Shown here: positions 26,629 through 39,600 of the stretch, piece by piece
Position numbering within the stretch: position 1 is the first letter of the stretch
Layout of the letters: every line of letters starts with the position of its first letter
Assembly (NCBI RefSeq): GCF_037975245.1
Contig: NC_092573.1
Location: 24,765,265-24,829,264 of the forward strand
DNA: 64,000 nt
Origin: Apostichopus japonicus
Taxonomy: Eukaryota; Echinodermata; Holothuroidea; Aspidochirotida; Stichopodidae
Direction of reading: 5' to 3'
Notes under the pieces: model-generated
Database searches by the model: none
What the model was told of the DNA's origin: nothing
What the model saw: only the letters and a program-made list of their open reading frames with translations
Translations under genes and position numbers: made by a program

Positions 26629-26634
26629 TTTATT
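26629..26634 (-). terminator. Candidate polyadenylation signal of the MALT1-like gene
   Basis: TTTATT on the plus strand reads AATAAA on the gene strand, about 640 nt beyond the stop codon. Supported only by the hexamer. Confidence 0.25.
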
Positions 26635-27272
26635 GTCCTCTTTGAAAAGAGGAACATCACATTATTCAAATAATATATGTGGGTTTGTAATTAGGGCTTA
26701 ACTAACTAAGGGCTAAAATAGGAAATTTTGATGAGCCCAACACTCCACATCATAGTTTGCACATATTTAATGAGTTTCCCAGATTTATCAAAACTTAAAA
26801 TGTGTAACAAAAAGAGATTTTCGAAAAAGTTCCAACCGAATTTGAATGAGATAATCACACACACCAAATGTACTGAATATGGGGCAAATTGGCTAGATGT
26901 CCGTAGAACTTTAAAAAATAAAACTATTTCTATACACTAGTGGGGGTAGCTTCTGTAGAACGTGTCTCTTTCACAAATTTCATGATAATCCATACATGCA
27001 CTTAAAGGTGTCATCATTGTAGCCCACAGCAGCAAATGCAGGTCTTTCAGTATCGTAAATAGAAAAATTATCAAAAAAAAATATTAATACCAATTTCATA
27101 GTGTAAAGATTTACAATTTTAAACATTATTTCATTTTTTTTTTTCCCCAAAAAAAGTTAAGAGAAACTTTTAATACAACATGACAGAAAGTAATCTCAGA
27201 CCCATTCAGACCATCACAGAAAATCCACCTCCGCTATTCACTGGTTACATTACACAATCCCACTTGAGTTGC

Positions 27273-30200
27273 CTATGAGGCCATCCCACTTCTGCAACCA
27301 TATTGATCGTCTCTGTTGAGGCTTAAAGTGTCCAAGGTTCCACAGAGACCGCTGGATCCAGATGAGAAGTCACTTGAAGTAGCGTCTGGAAATTCTCTCT
27401 CAACACAAACTGGAGTTCGTCTTGCACTGTTCCATATTTTTGAGATATGAATCTCAGGGAATAACACCTTGGTTTGATGACGTTTGCTGTCAATAATTAC
27501 CGAGACGACCAAGCTGAGTTGGGCCTGCGAATACAGCAACAGAGAGAAACGAAACAGGGTCACTCACTTAACACACAGAGAATAAACCGACTCTTACAAC
27601 ATAAAAGGAAGCATATTAAATAAACATACTGAGATATTGTTCCAACCAAAATGCCCATCAAACCTAAATGTGCAAATCGATGGAAATTATTCCGACATAA
27701 CTAAATAACAGAGCAGATGGGTCCTTCAAGCTTCCAGTAATAACAGTCGATCATTCAAAGCCAACTCTCTCTCAAATTGGTCAAAACTGCAATTTAAGTG
27801 ACTTAAAAGCAGGCTTCGGAATTCGATTTACGGTTTTTACTTAAATGACAAAGACAAATGTGAGACTTACCCTTTGAATGTTACCAATATGCCAGACTTT
27901 CCAGCACTTATCACTTTGCTGTGAAATTGAAAATAAAACATGACTTAATATGTAACATTAAGTTAAAAGCTGAAATTTGAAGTCGTTTGTTCACCTAACC
28001 TAAATAATAATTTATTTACTACATAAACTGTAAGAACCCCAAACTGTGAAACAAATATGGTTTATTTCAATCTCGTCACAGTTAATAATTAAAGGAAAAG
28101 CTCCTGACCCTTTTGTCAGGGATACACGATGAAAAACGCTTGTCCTATTTACAAAGTGAACATCTTTTTCTTATAAAACTGCAGCAATAGTAACCTCTCA
28201 AATTTCAGCTCCAACCATTGTGGTGAGGATAATAAACATTTTAATGAGAAGCTGCAATATATCTATCATAATAACGGCCGTATTACCTCCCGAAATGTAC
28301 CATCCAAAAAACAAAAAAGAATACTCACTCTTTCTCTGTCTGTGAGGTCCACGATGGAAAGGCTCTACAAGGATATGAGTTGAGAAAAGAAGGAAAAGAT
28401 AAAAGTTAAAACAATCATGCAGTTAATATCACTTACAAGTTGAGTTTATGTTAAACCATATCCAATTAATTAAGTCTTACTCTTTCACAGTCTGATTCAA
28501 GGTTGCCTGTTTGGCATTTTAAACACCGAAAAATGACAAATTTGTCAGGTTTTTGTTGTGCAAATTTCTATGGCCGCAGGAATTAAATGGTTTGGCCAAA
28601 CAGCAGTTTGGTGTTGTTTGGGGCATGTTTTGTTAGGGTCCTATCAATTTAAGAGAAATAGTGGATGGATATTGTCAAATTGCCCAAAGAACATAGGTTT
28701 GAACCAATTCATCTCATTCAGTCCGACCCAAGGTTGCACATAGGCCTACACATCACTAAAACCATTAGGATTATTTTAGCATATTTTAATCCCTAAATGT
28801 TCATCTCAGAGACTGCAATTGGATCGAGTTGCAAACCCACACCATTCCTAGTCATATACAGGGTCAATTTTCATTAAAATAACAGCAAATTCATATCTGG
28901 AATTTTTTCAATCTGAATTGGCCAACATTCTAGCCAGTTGAGTTACAGAAGAACTGGCAACCCTGGTCTGAGTGTTAGAACAGGTTCTGCACAACAGAGT
29001 TCAACTCCTTGAAGAAAAGAGTCCGGTCTGCTGTGTCCAGAATCAAGTTCTACAACTCTATTTTGGACAGACTCACTAAGTCTTTTCAGCCAGTTGGCAT
29101 CATTTACACCCAATTATTATCTGCATTAAGATGGCGTGTAAACGTCAGAGGTGCAATGTCCTTTTTGTGTGTGTGTAAAACAATTTCCACAGTGTAATCC
29201 ATAGAGAGACCGCATTCCCACTAGTACAAATTGACTCACGTTAGGATCAACTTTAAGCTGTGGATCAACGTCTGTTCGGTCGATGGTTTTGATATCCACT
29301 CTCATGATGTTAGAGAAGGCCCAAGTGTAGTCCAGTGTCATTTTAACGTCTGCGATGGATAAGGCCACTTTCCCAGTAACTATAAAAAACAAACAAAAGA
29401 AAAAATTAATAAATTAAATTTTACCTTCCTAGGCTTCAAGTGTAACTAAAACGTTATTTTGACAAATTTTTGGAATATTTTTTTTAGAAAAAGCTGTCAT
29501 GACTCATTTGTTAATGTTCTTAACCAAAGGACTCCAGATTGTCCAATTTTTGAGCCCACAAATTGCAATTATTGTTTAAGAATTTTATCAAATTGATATC
29601 AATCTCATTTCCCTCTATACAATGTTTAATCACATCTTTGTTTTGGATGTGATACTTTTTGTACTAATGACATGACAGGACAATGTAAACACTTTCACAC
29701 TGAAAATTAAATTTTTGTACAGATTCCATTAAAAAACTTCCACCTCCCTTTAAAAAGTATAATTCTTACATATAGAAATCCTGGCTACGATTTAACAACA
29801 ATCTATCCTATAAAGAGAGGCTAGAGGACTAGAAGAAAGACTTAAGGAGGAAAATAAAAAACAATTGGTTCTCACATATTTGCCTAAGGTGACAAGGGGA
29901 CCACTTATAAATATACACTTGTCAAGACCAGATAATAAATGTTACCAATATGGAATTTATGTTTCAAACAGGGTTGATCTCTCCCAGGCAGCATGTATAT
30001 CTGGTTTTACACATCATGTAATTGCAACGTGAGAAGACTTTTAACACAGAGAGGGAGTGAAAGTAATATGACTTACCCATGAGGGGCTTCCAAAACTTCT
30101 CGTATAACTGATTGACCTCAAAGGAAGCCGGTTTTGTGACCGGGTCGTGGAGCGAGAGAGGGAAGCGCAAATCGGTCTGAAGAGCAGGAAACTGCAAGCG

Positions 30201-33200
30201 GCAGGCCTTTGAGTCGTTACCGACGTCTGCGTGAGAATTTACCCAAAGACACAGCATTTATATGAAACCAAAGAGTGTCATGTGACCTGACTTCCAGATC
30301 AATGTCAAAATAGCAATCGCATATTCTTTTATAAAATTATGCAAATTTTTTTTTTGTTTAATTCGCCAAATATTACTCAAACTGTTGATACCAATTGATC
30401 AAAATTAAGACACGGTGTAAGATTTTCCACAAAATTAAAGTTAAATCGATAAGTAATATAGCATGCAATATGATTATTAAACATTTTCTGATGCAGAGAG
30501 ACTTTTTTAAATCATTATCGATTCACATACGAAACAGCTCCATCAGATCTTCTCACATGTTCGACTATTTTCCCATTTATAGTAGTTCAAGTTAATCTTG
30601 GCTATTTCAGGTTAATGATCTGATAGTACCACAAATTGAACAAGACCAATTATACCAAAAAATGAACTCACCTAGCCTGACTTGATCGATAATTCTGGTG
30701 AGGGGTTCTTTCTGACAAAGCCGCTTCACCAGGTAGTCGCTAAATATACCCCTTGGTCTGTACCCACCTTCACCTCGAAGTTCAAAGGCCTCGGATCCGA
30801 TGTTGCTGTAACCGTAGAGGGGGGAAAATTTTTTTATTTATTGCTTGCAGTTTTCATAACTGTTGATGCAGTGTTTGTATAAATGTATAATCATTTCCCT
30901 CAACACACATACTGGAACACCATTAACAGCAAATGTCACTTGAAAAAGTTGAACAGTGTCACATCTCGACATGGTCTGTTAACACTTTTCAAACGATTAC
31001 CAACATTAACCATTGCAACATGAAACTTTCTTAGCAGATGCACCTTGGCCTCAATTCTCCTTAGTATTCAGCATCATTTTCCCCGTGTCCCTTCAAACTT
31101 ACTCATTTACCCAAACTTACCCATTTAAACTTACCCAAACTTACCCTTCAAACTTACCCACTTAACTTACCCATTTACTCCAAACTTACCCATTTCTGCT
31201 CGATTTCCTTGCCCCTCCTGCCACTTCTCTCCTCCCCCATATCCATTCCTCTTACCATCTTTCCATATCTCCGCTCCTCCCCCCCCCAATCCCTTAAGCC
31301 ATCTCCTACCCCTTTCTTCATCCACTCAAAACCTCTCAAGGGTCCAACAACTCCAATGATAGACATGACATTGTGACTTTCCTTTAAAGCTCCTCAAATA
31401 CCCTCGCAGAAATTGGCTCTGAAACGAACAAAATACCGGATACATCCCACGATTCCACGAAAGGTACTTACGAGGCACAGAAGATGATGCTGTTACCACG
31501 TCCACAACTTTCCATGTTGGTGTTGGGTGGCCCACGTTCATTTTCGTTGCTGGAAAATTGGAAACACAGAAAAAGAAATGAATAAAACACAATATGCTGA
31601 ATAAGCCAATTTTTTTTTTAAAATAAGCAATGTATGAAATAAGCCTTCATGATTAAGAGTGAATGTGTGTGTACTTTTGTTTTTGGTTTTGTCTTAACAA
31701 ATTTTCACTTTACAGTAAAACAGTGGCGAATAATTCAGACATATCTGTGCTTTCTTATAGAACACACAAAGTAACCTCAAAAGCATTACATAATACTGAC
31801 TAATTTTATACCTTGGTATGGTAACATGAATATTCAGAGAACTGTCCCTAACTATAAGATAATGTCTGGGTGGGTGGGTGGATGTTCGTTATATGAAAAG
31901 TTGAAAACTCATCTTGAGCGAAGCTAGGGCTTTATTTCTCCATACAACTTTCTAATTCGAGACAACACATTTTACAAATTCAAGGTATCAACTTTACAGA
32001 AACTGAATAATAATGTAAAATTAAACGGACAGTCCAATATTAACTTTCTTCTATCCGAGGACCCAAAGTTATATTTTACTCACAGGGGACAGTTTACCCT
32101 ATCTGTGAAAATAAACTCAACGACCTTCAAGATATTAAACAACAAGAAGGCTTACGGTGATCTGCAAATGTCCAGAAACATAGCATTGAGGGCAGGTTTC
32201 TTTTCTTGAATTTGTCTTTGGACATCTTGTACACAGATACTTTCCTCTGATGTATACCCGAAATGGGCATCCACTGGTACCATATAGGTTCTGTGAAGGT
32301 GTTGGAAGCCATGGCCACTGAAGTAAAACACAGCTACACAAGAAGAAAGTTAACAAAGAAAAAAAAGAAGAAAAAAAGGTTAGTCAGTTTTAACTGCTGA
32401 TATATGAACCCAAGATTGGAATCCACAGGTATTGCACAGGATCTAGAGAGGTGCTGGAAACCATACCCACTGAAATTGAAAACAACCACTAAGACAAGAA
32501 GAACAACTAAACAAAAATCTGTTCTATGAGTTTGGTTGACACTTTTCCTGTAGTTTTGCCAAACTTGCAAAATATTATTCAAAATATGATTGCCATGGAG
32601 ACCAAGACTAAGACACTGCCCTACATGTTCACCAGATGAATTTAAACTAACGGCCGGTAATTAGATGGTTGCGATTCAATTTTCAAATTGATGTCTCCCA
32701 TACACTCAAAGGACAATTAATGAAGTGCACAAACTTGGGCCTTTATTTGCTCGGAAATTTGCTCGGAAATAACGACTGTTTTCCCTATCGCTTCTTAGAA
32801 AGCTGAGCGTGCATACCGTAGGAGTTTTCGGTGATGAGGTCGCAGAAGATGCTGACAGCTTTCTGTATGTCGCTTCGATTCAGGTTCATCAACGAGAGAC
32901 ACTTAAACTTGAGATTCAACTGCAGACACTTTTGGAGCATATCGACGTCGTGGTTCACTGCCGTCAAAGCGTCGATGCCGCGGTAAGCTTTATTTCCGAT
33001 CAGTAGGGCCACTTTGTCGTTTGCTGTAAAAACCAAGGTTCCAAAGCTCTTGTTTAAATGGTAATCACATTTTTTGCTAGAGCATAAAAGTATTCGTAAA
33101 ATGGAAAAGACAAAACAAAAAAGATTGCTCCTATCGTGAAGGATTCCAGTTTTTGTTGCTAGGGGTAGCTGCTCTGTAATGAAGTATGTGCTGCAGGAAG

Positions 33201-33574
33201 AGAGTTGTTATTTCCTAAACTGATAACCTACAATTACTGGCTAATTGCATCTATTAAATATAAGACGAAACTCTCAAAAGCAAATGCATAAGAAAGATAC
33301 AATAGCTACAGCCGTGCTTCTAAACCTTTTCTCTCAGATTCCCCACCTTGGTGAAAAAGTGTTTCCTCACCCCCCCCCCTCCCCCTCCAAATTTTTCTAC
33401 AAAAAGTGACTGTGTATTTTTTTTTAAATCATTTTCTTTTCACATGCGGTAACAGGGAACATTACGATTCAATCAATGTTATCTGTTACGATACACAAAA
33501 TAAATATAAAAGCGACCTTTGCACTTGATGCTCTTGACCAAGGGCCTTGATATAAATATATATATACAATATAT

Positions 33575-33621
<47 letters not shown>

Positions 33622-36600
33622 TATATATATAGATATATATAGATATATATATGTATAGAAACTTGAGGCTTGAGAACCAATTTGAACACTTTTACCGGAA
33701 AAGGTCTAATATTCTCTTTTGATGGTCAAATGTATGGAACGTACCAAAATATCCCACAAAGGGCTCCGTAGGTTTAATCTCCAGGTTAACAGAATTTGAG
33801 ATCTGGCTCCCTCCAGCCTTATTGCAAATCTTACAGTAGTACTTCCCTTGGTCCTCTGCCTTCACAGCATCAAATGGAAGCTTACTGCTGGTTTTGCCTG
33901 GCGTTGAAGAAGGAACGGGAAGAATTCATATCAAAAGATTTCATAAATAGCAGCATCACATACCATACAGGCGTACCTGCTGAACGTGTTCAAAAGAAAA
34001 ATCTATTTAACAACTACTACAAAATAAAACGTTTCTTTCTCTGAAAGCTGATGTAATCAGTGTAAAGCATGATCTTGCCACATGTAGTTAATTATTTAAT
34101 TGACAAGTCTCGTTGGCTGGGAAGTCAACATTGAGCTGAAAAACACTTCAGATTAAACACAGAACTAACTGTAGATTTAGTAGCGGAATATAATACAACG
34201 GTAGCCATAAGACTTTACAATGGATGAGTATAATAGGTGACAATGTCAATTGTAATATAACTCAACATATTGTGCTATGTAAATAGGATGTAATGAAGAA
34301 GCCTGAACGTAATTCAAACGTGACATAACATGCATTGTCAAAATCTGAGGTAGTAGGCACCACTTGCAAACCAGTCAAAACACCGTGTAATCTGGAGGTT
34401 AGTGTAGTGTCATGGGCTAAGATGTAATATCATGTGGAGTGTAACCTAATGAGGTGCTATGTGACGTATGGTATGTTGTTAGCCCATGATGTATAATAAC
34501 ATATCTTACACTGTATTGATGTTATGTGAAAATATAGAACCTGTCAAATAGCATAAAGTGCTGTAACGTTCATATTTTCAGAGTTGTGTACAATAAATGT
34601 TGTAACATAAAAACTTCTTAAGTTGAAGGTTAACAGTCTTGTTCTGAGGTCAAGGTCCCCTCACATGACTTTACAACTTAACCCCTGGTCAATGGTAACT
34701 TGTCAAATCCACAAACCAAAGTGTGCACAATTCAATCAATCTCTCCTGGGGCACTACAGTGCACCACATCTACGTGTCCCCTGGGGGGACTTCCCATAGG
34801 GTGCAGCCACAAACCGGCACACGCAACTTTATTTACGAGTTACCTCGCAAGTTCCCATTGATACATCTGGGTGAAGAGAGGCAATGGAGATAAACTGCCT
34901 TGCGCAAGGTAACGACATAATCATCTGCCCAGGAATCTAACCTGCAAACTTACATCATAAGTCCACTCTGCTTTGACCACTTGACCACAACACTCTCATG
35001 TGTACTGACATAATGCAGTGTGTAGTGTACAATGTATTGTGATGTCACATACTGTAGTGTAATGTGATGTACCCTGTGTACTAGCATGTATAAAGGTTAT
35101 GTAAATATTTTGCATATGACATAATTATGTAAATACCAAATACATTGTACTCTGGTGAAATATATCCTATAGTGTAACAGAAATATGTTGGGATGTGTAG
35201 TGCAGTGTATGTGACGCACATAAATAAATAACACAACTCAATCTGCTACAGTCTGATAGAAATGTGACGTCAAAAAAGTGTAGTGTGATGCCACGACGAC
35301 GTTAAATACACAGTCAACTGGAGCCGTTGGCAGTTATTTTAACATTCAGGCTGTGAGACACACTGGCATGTGATGCCTTGTAAATCGGGAGGACGTTACC
35401 CTGGTTAAAGTATCGTTTACCTTCAAGTGGCTTTTCATCTTTGTACCACTGGTAGAGAAGGGTCAGTTTACTTGTTGCTTGGCACTCCAGAGTGTGCTTG
35501 GCACCAACCAGACAGATGCTGTCAACCGGTTGTCTCTCTATTTTAATCACTGTAACAGACGATACAGGAAAGAGATTTAATTAAAAATAATAATTTTCAT
35601 AAGTACTTTTGTTCCTCAAGAATTTTTTTTATTCTCACTGGATGTGAAGGAAACTGCAAAAGAAAACTGTGAAGAAAACAGCCAATAATGAGTTTACGAA
35701 TGATGCATGCAACTAAGGGATTCACTATCATGATCACAGAAAATTGATAATTTGTGCTCTATGCAACCCCCTTTTACAACGACCGTTTGCTCTACGAGTT
35801 ACGTGTGATTATGATGGTATCTTTCTCAGGAAGCATCCAAATGATGAATTCACTTCTGATGTATAAAACAATTCTATTCGAAAGATGAAAGAAAAGAACC
35901 ATTTACCTGCATCCTCTTGAGGCTGCCCACCCGTCACTATAAAACAAAAGAAGAAAACATAATACAGCATGTCAATGGTAAGTCGGATATACATAACGTG
36001 AAAACAAATCTGTGTGAAACGTTTCATATTTAATTTATCCCTCCTGGTTTCTTCTTCTCCTTCTTCTAATTCTTCAGCAAACAATCTCCCGGTACTCCAA
36101 ATCTATCCTACTTTCAAGCCTCCTCCCTCCATTTTTAGACATCAACAAATTACAGCTTCCCTTTTTTCTTCTCACTTCTCTTCTGGTTTCTTGTCGATTT
36201 CTACCGTACAAGACATCACCATAATCTTTCCCTTCCTATTATCATTTCTACTATTTACGCTACCTCTAACCCCAGCAAAGTATTCAACTGAACCCTCAAC
36301 CATTCCAGGTGCACCCACTCGCCCACACCCTCGCTAGGAAAATATATCCATAGGAAATGTCCTTCTTTGTGAAGGATATGTACCAAGGAAGTGTGTTCTT
36401 TCTATCGGATGTATCCGATGTATATGATTAAAGCCTAACTGTAATAATAAGCTGTCAGCTATAACATGATGACACTGAAAATCAACCAGGTAATAACATG
36501 AATATTTAACAGGTCATGAATATTAATTGCATAATGAATATGATTTATGTTAACATATACAGAATACATTGAATATTTATTGTGAAAACAAAGCATAAAA

Positions 36601-39600
36601 TGCACTTACAAACAGTAACAGTGACTTCTTTGCTCCACGTTGTACCATTTCTGTTCCAGACTTTGCAGATGTACGATCCACTGTCGTCAAAATCTGCTTG
36701 TTCCCACTAGAAAAACCAGTGAAGAAAAAAAATGAAATCATGCAATCATATATGCAAAATGAAACAACTACACAATACATGAGTCTTCGATTAATAGACA
36801 TCAGATCGTGTACGATTAATTTGTTGCCAAGAAGATTCAATGTACACATCTGTACAAGGAGATTTCTACATCACTACCAAATTGGCAAGACTTCCACTTC
36901 CATAAAACAATTGAAAAATGTGATTTCGGCATGATCCTGTCTTCATGGCCTAAATAGAAGTTGTCAAGTTCAAAAAGACAAATAAAGTTTAAAGTCACAA
37001 TCAGACCGAAACAGTACAATCCCTGCATCTCATAATGGGGTAGTCTACTACCACAATGCGTAATCATACGTTATCTTTAACATGTGAGGTCTAAATATGA
37101 CGGTTATAATAATAATAATTTTTTTTATAAAGCGTCAAATCCACAAAAGTGCTCTAAAACGCTATGTAACAGTAAATAAAAAAATAAATGACACAAAATA
37201 TGTAGTAAAAATGCAGAATAAAATACAATATAAATGAGTATGAAAAATAAAAAGCATGCACGGTTGGAGATTTTGTCTCCTTTAATTTGTCACCATTTAA
37301 AGAACTCAAATCAACAAACTCTACACTAAACACTGGAGTTACGGGAGAACTATTTGTTTGTTACCTTAACTTCTTTCCCCTTCTTGTGCAGTTCATTGTT
37401 GTGTCCTCGTTTGTACCACTGGTACTGAGGTTCTGGCTTGCCCTCTGCTCTACAATCCAGATAAACCGGCTTTCCTTTCAGAGTCGTCACAGACTTGGGT
37501 TCCCTCTTGATGACCGGCGCCTGTGCCTCTGAGCCTGTGGTGGTGAATCATACAGATTTAGGGATAAAATACTCGAGACTTCAAACTATTACCTCTATTC
37601 TCGATTACATAACTATACATCAAAACAGGTTATTGAAATACTAAAAAAGAATGATGGAATTTGACATTTTCTTGGAAAATATCAAACTTTTATTTTTTGA
37701 GATGAGTCAGCTATAAAAATGCCAGAGTTGCTTTACTTCCCGTGAATGTATATTATTCAAACATGACTAATCAAGTCTAAGTTGTATTTCTTTGTCAATG
37801 AAAAATGATCTGCAGCATATCTGTGCAACAGTTTTTTTTTTCTCGTATCCAATTTGATCTTTTAATAACATGGTTTTGTCTTCAAGTCTTTTAGCAGGGA
37901 GGAATATAAATATACACAGCAGTTTATACAAAGGAGGTCAAACTACCTCAGTTTTTTTCAACTTACTGTTATAGGATGGAGTAACTGAGATATATGCCAC
38001 TTTGGTGTGCATCTGAGGTCTGCTTCTATCAGGTAAGATGTGATAAATTTGGCAAAAATAGCCACCACTATCCTCTTGCTTTAACTTGGCTATTTTCAGA
38101 ACCTTGTCGACGCCGTCCGAGAGCTTCTTTGTGACCGAACTGTCGTCTCTGGTTTTAAAAATGTGAAACCACTGGTAGCGTGGGTAAGGGAAACCGACAG
38201 CGCTGCACTGGATGGTGATGGCTGACCCTTCCTGAAAAGTGCCATCCGAAGGTTCTTTCACCAAGTAGAGTTGTTCTATGAATAAGGAAAAAGAAAACAA
38301 CAATATGAAGTCACCCAGTAAACATATCATGATCCTACTACCACTTCTACAAAAACCAACTCTGGGGATGTTATTGCTGGCTTTATTTAGCCCGCGCTCT
38401 AACTACGGCTCTCCTCGTAGCAAGTCGCTCTCTCGCATCCCCATAGTCCATCTAGACGTCTCCATAGTGTCTAACAAAAATCTTTTGGTCATTCCACATA
38501 CTCGACTGCGATCCTACGGCGATCGTTCTCTCTGCAAATTCCGTCCTGTTCGTTGGAATCTGCTCCCTATGTCTATTAGAAATTCGACTTCTGTCGTAAG
38601 CCTTGAAGTCCAGACTAAAGAATTTTATTCTTAATCAGACTTTTTCTTAATACGGTACAGTAGATTTGTGACCGTTTTTTGTCCAGAGATTTAGACCGTT
38701 GTTCCTCCAGAGTTGTATTTAGCTCTATATAAAATGTATTATTATTAATATACTTACATCGTTCCTGAAAGACAACTGACAGTACATACTTTCTCACATG
38801 TTACAACTCTCCAGACCGTTGCGGAGCGGTCTTTACCACATTTTAGTATTGAGAGGAATGTCACAGACGGTATTGAAACACTGCTGTTTACTTGACTGTT
38901 TCACATACATATTGTCATAACTTTCCACATTTGAAAGTGGCCGTTCACCTGGAATAAAAGCTTAGATCTTATAAAAAATTGCCGTACAGGAAAAGCTAAC
39001 GAACCCTATCGAGGGAAAAGTCGTTTCTTGTTTCAAATGATTTGCAGTGTGTCCCCAAAGATGTTTTCTTTTTGAGGCCTTTGTGATGCCAAAGCAAACA
39101 TAATATGATTATGACCTGGATATCTGGCTTTATTTGCCACCATCACCACCACCATCAACCATCACCACAATCACCATCAGCAAAGATTGTCAAATGAATG
39201 ATAGAAATTTACCTGGTGCCTTCAGTAACTTGAGTGCATTTTCAAGTCTTAAATGCTCTAGGTAAGAGATCAAATGACGGACTGTTTGTCCCTTAGTGGC
39301 CAGGTCATGTAGGAGTCGCATGGCCGGCTTTTCGTCCATATATATGGCATTTGCAAAGTACTCAACATCTTGGGCACTGTAAAGAAAGACAAACAATGTT
39401 TAACTGGACGAAATTGTTTTGCAGCCATTCTCTTGGTCTTGTTCTGAACTGATTATAGCGTTTGGCTCCATTGATTCTTGGGTATTCTTGATGCATTTTA
39501 CACAAGAATCACTCAGGGTAACTGAATATTGAAACTTCTAATGGGACGATCTCAAGGAACACTTGACTCACACTCAAGAATTAATGCCCCAATTTGTATT

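Noticed and set aside
36014-36337. 107-codon plus-strand ORF antisense in MALT1
   Set aside because: Low-complexity Ser/Pro/Phe sequence in an intron with no recognisable family.
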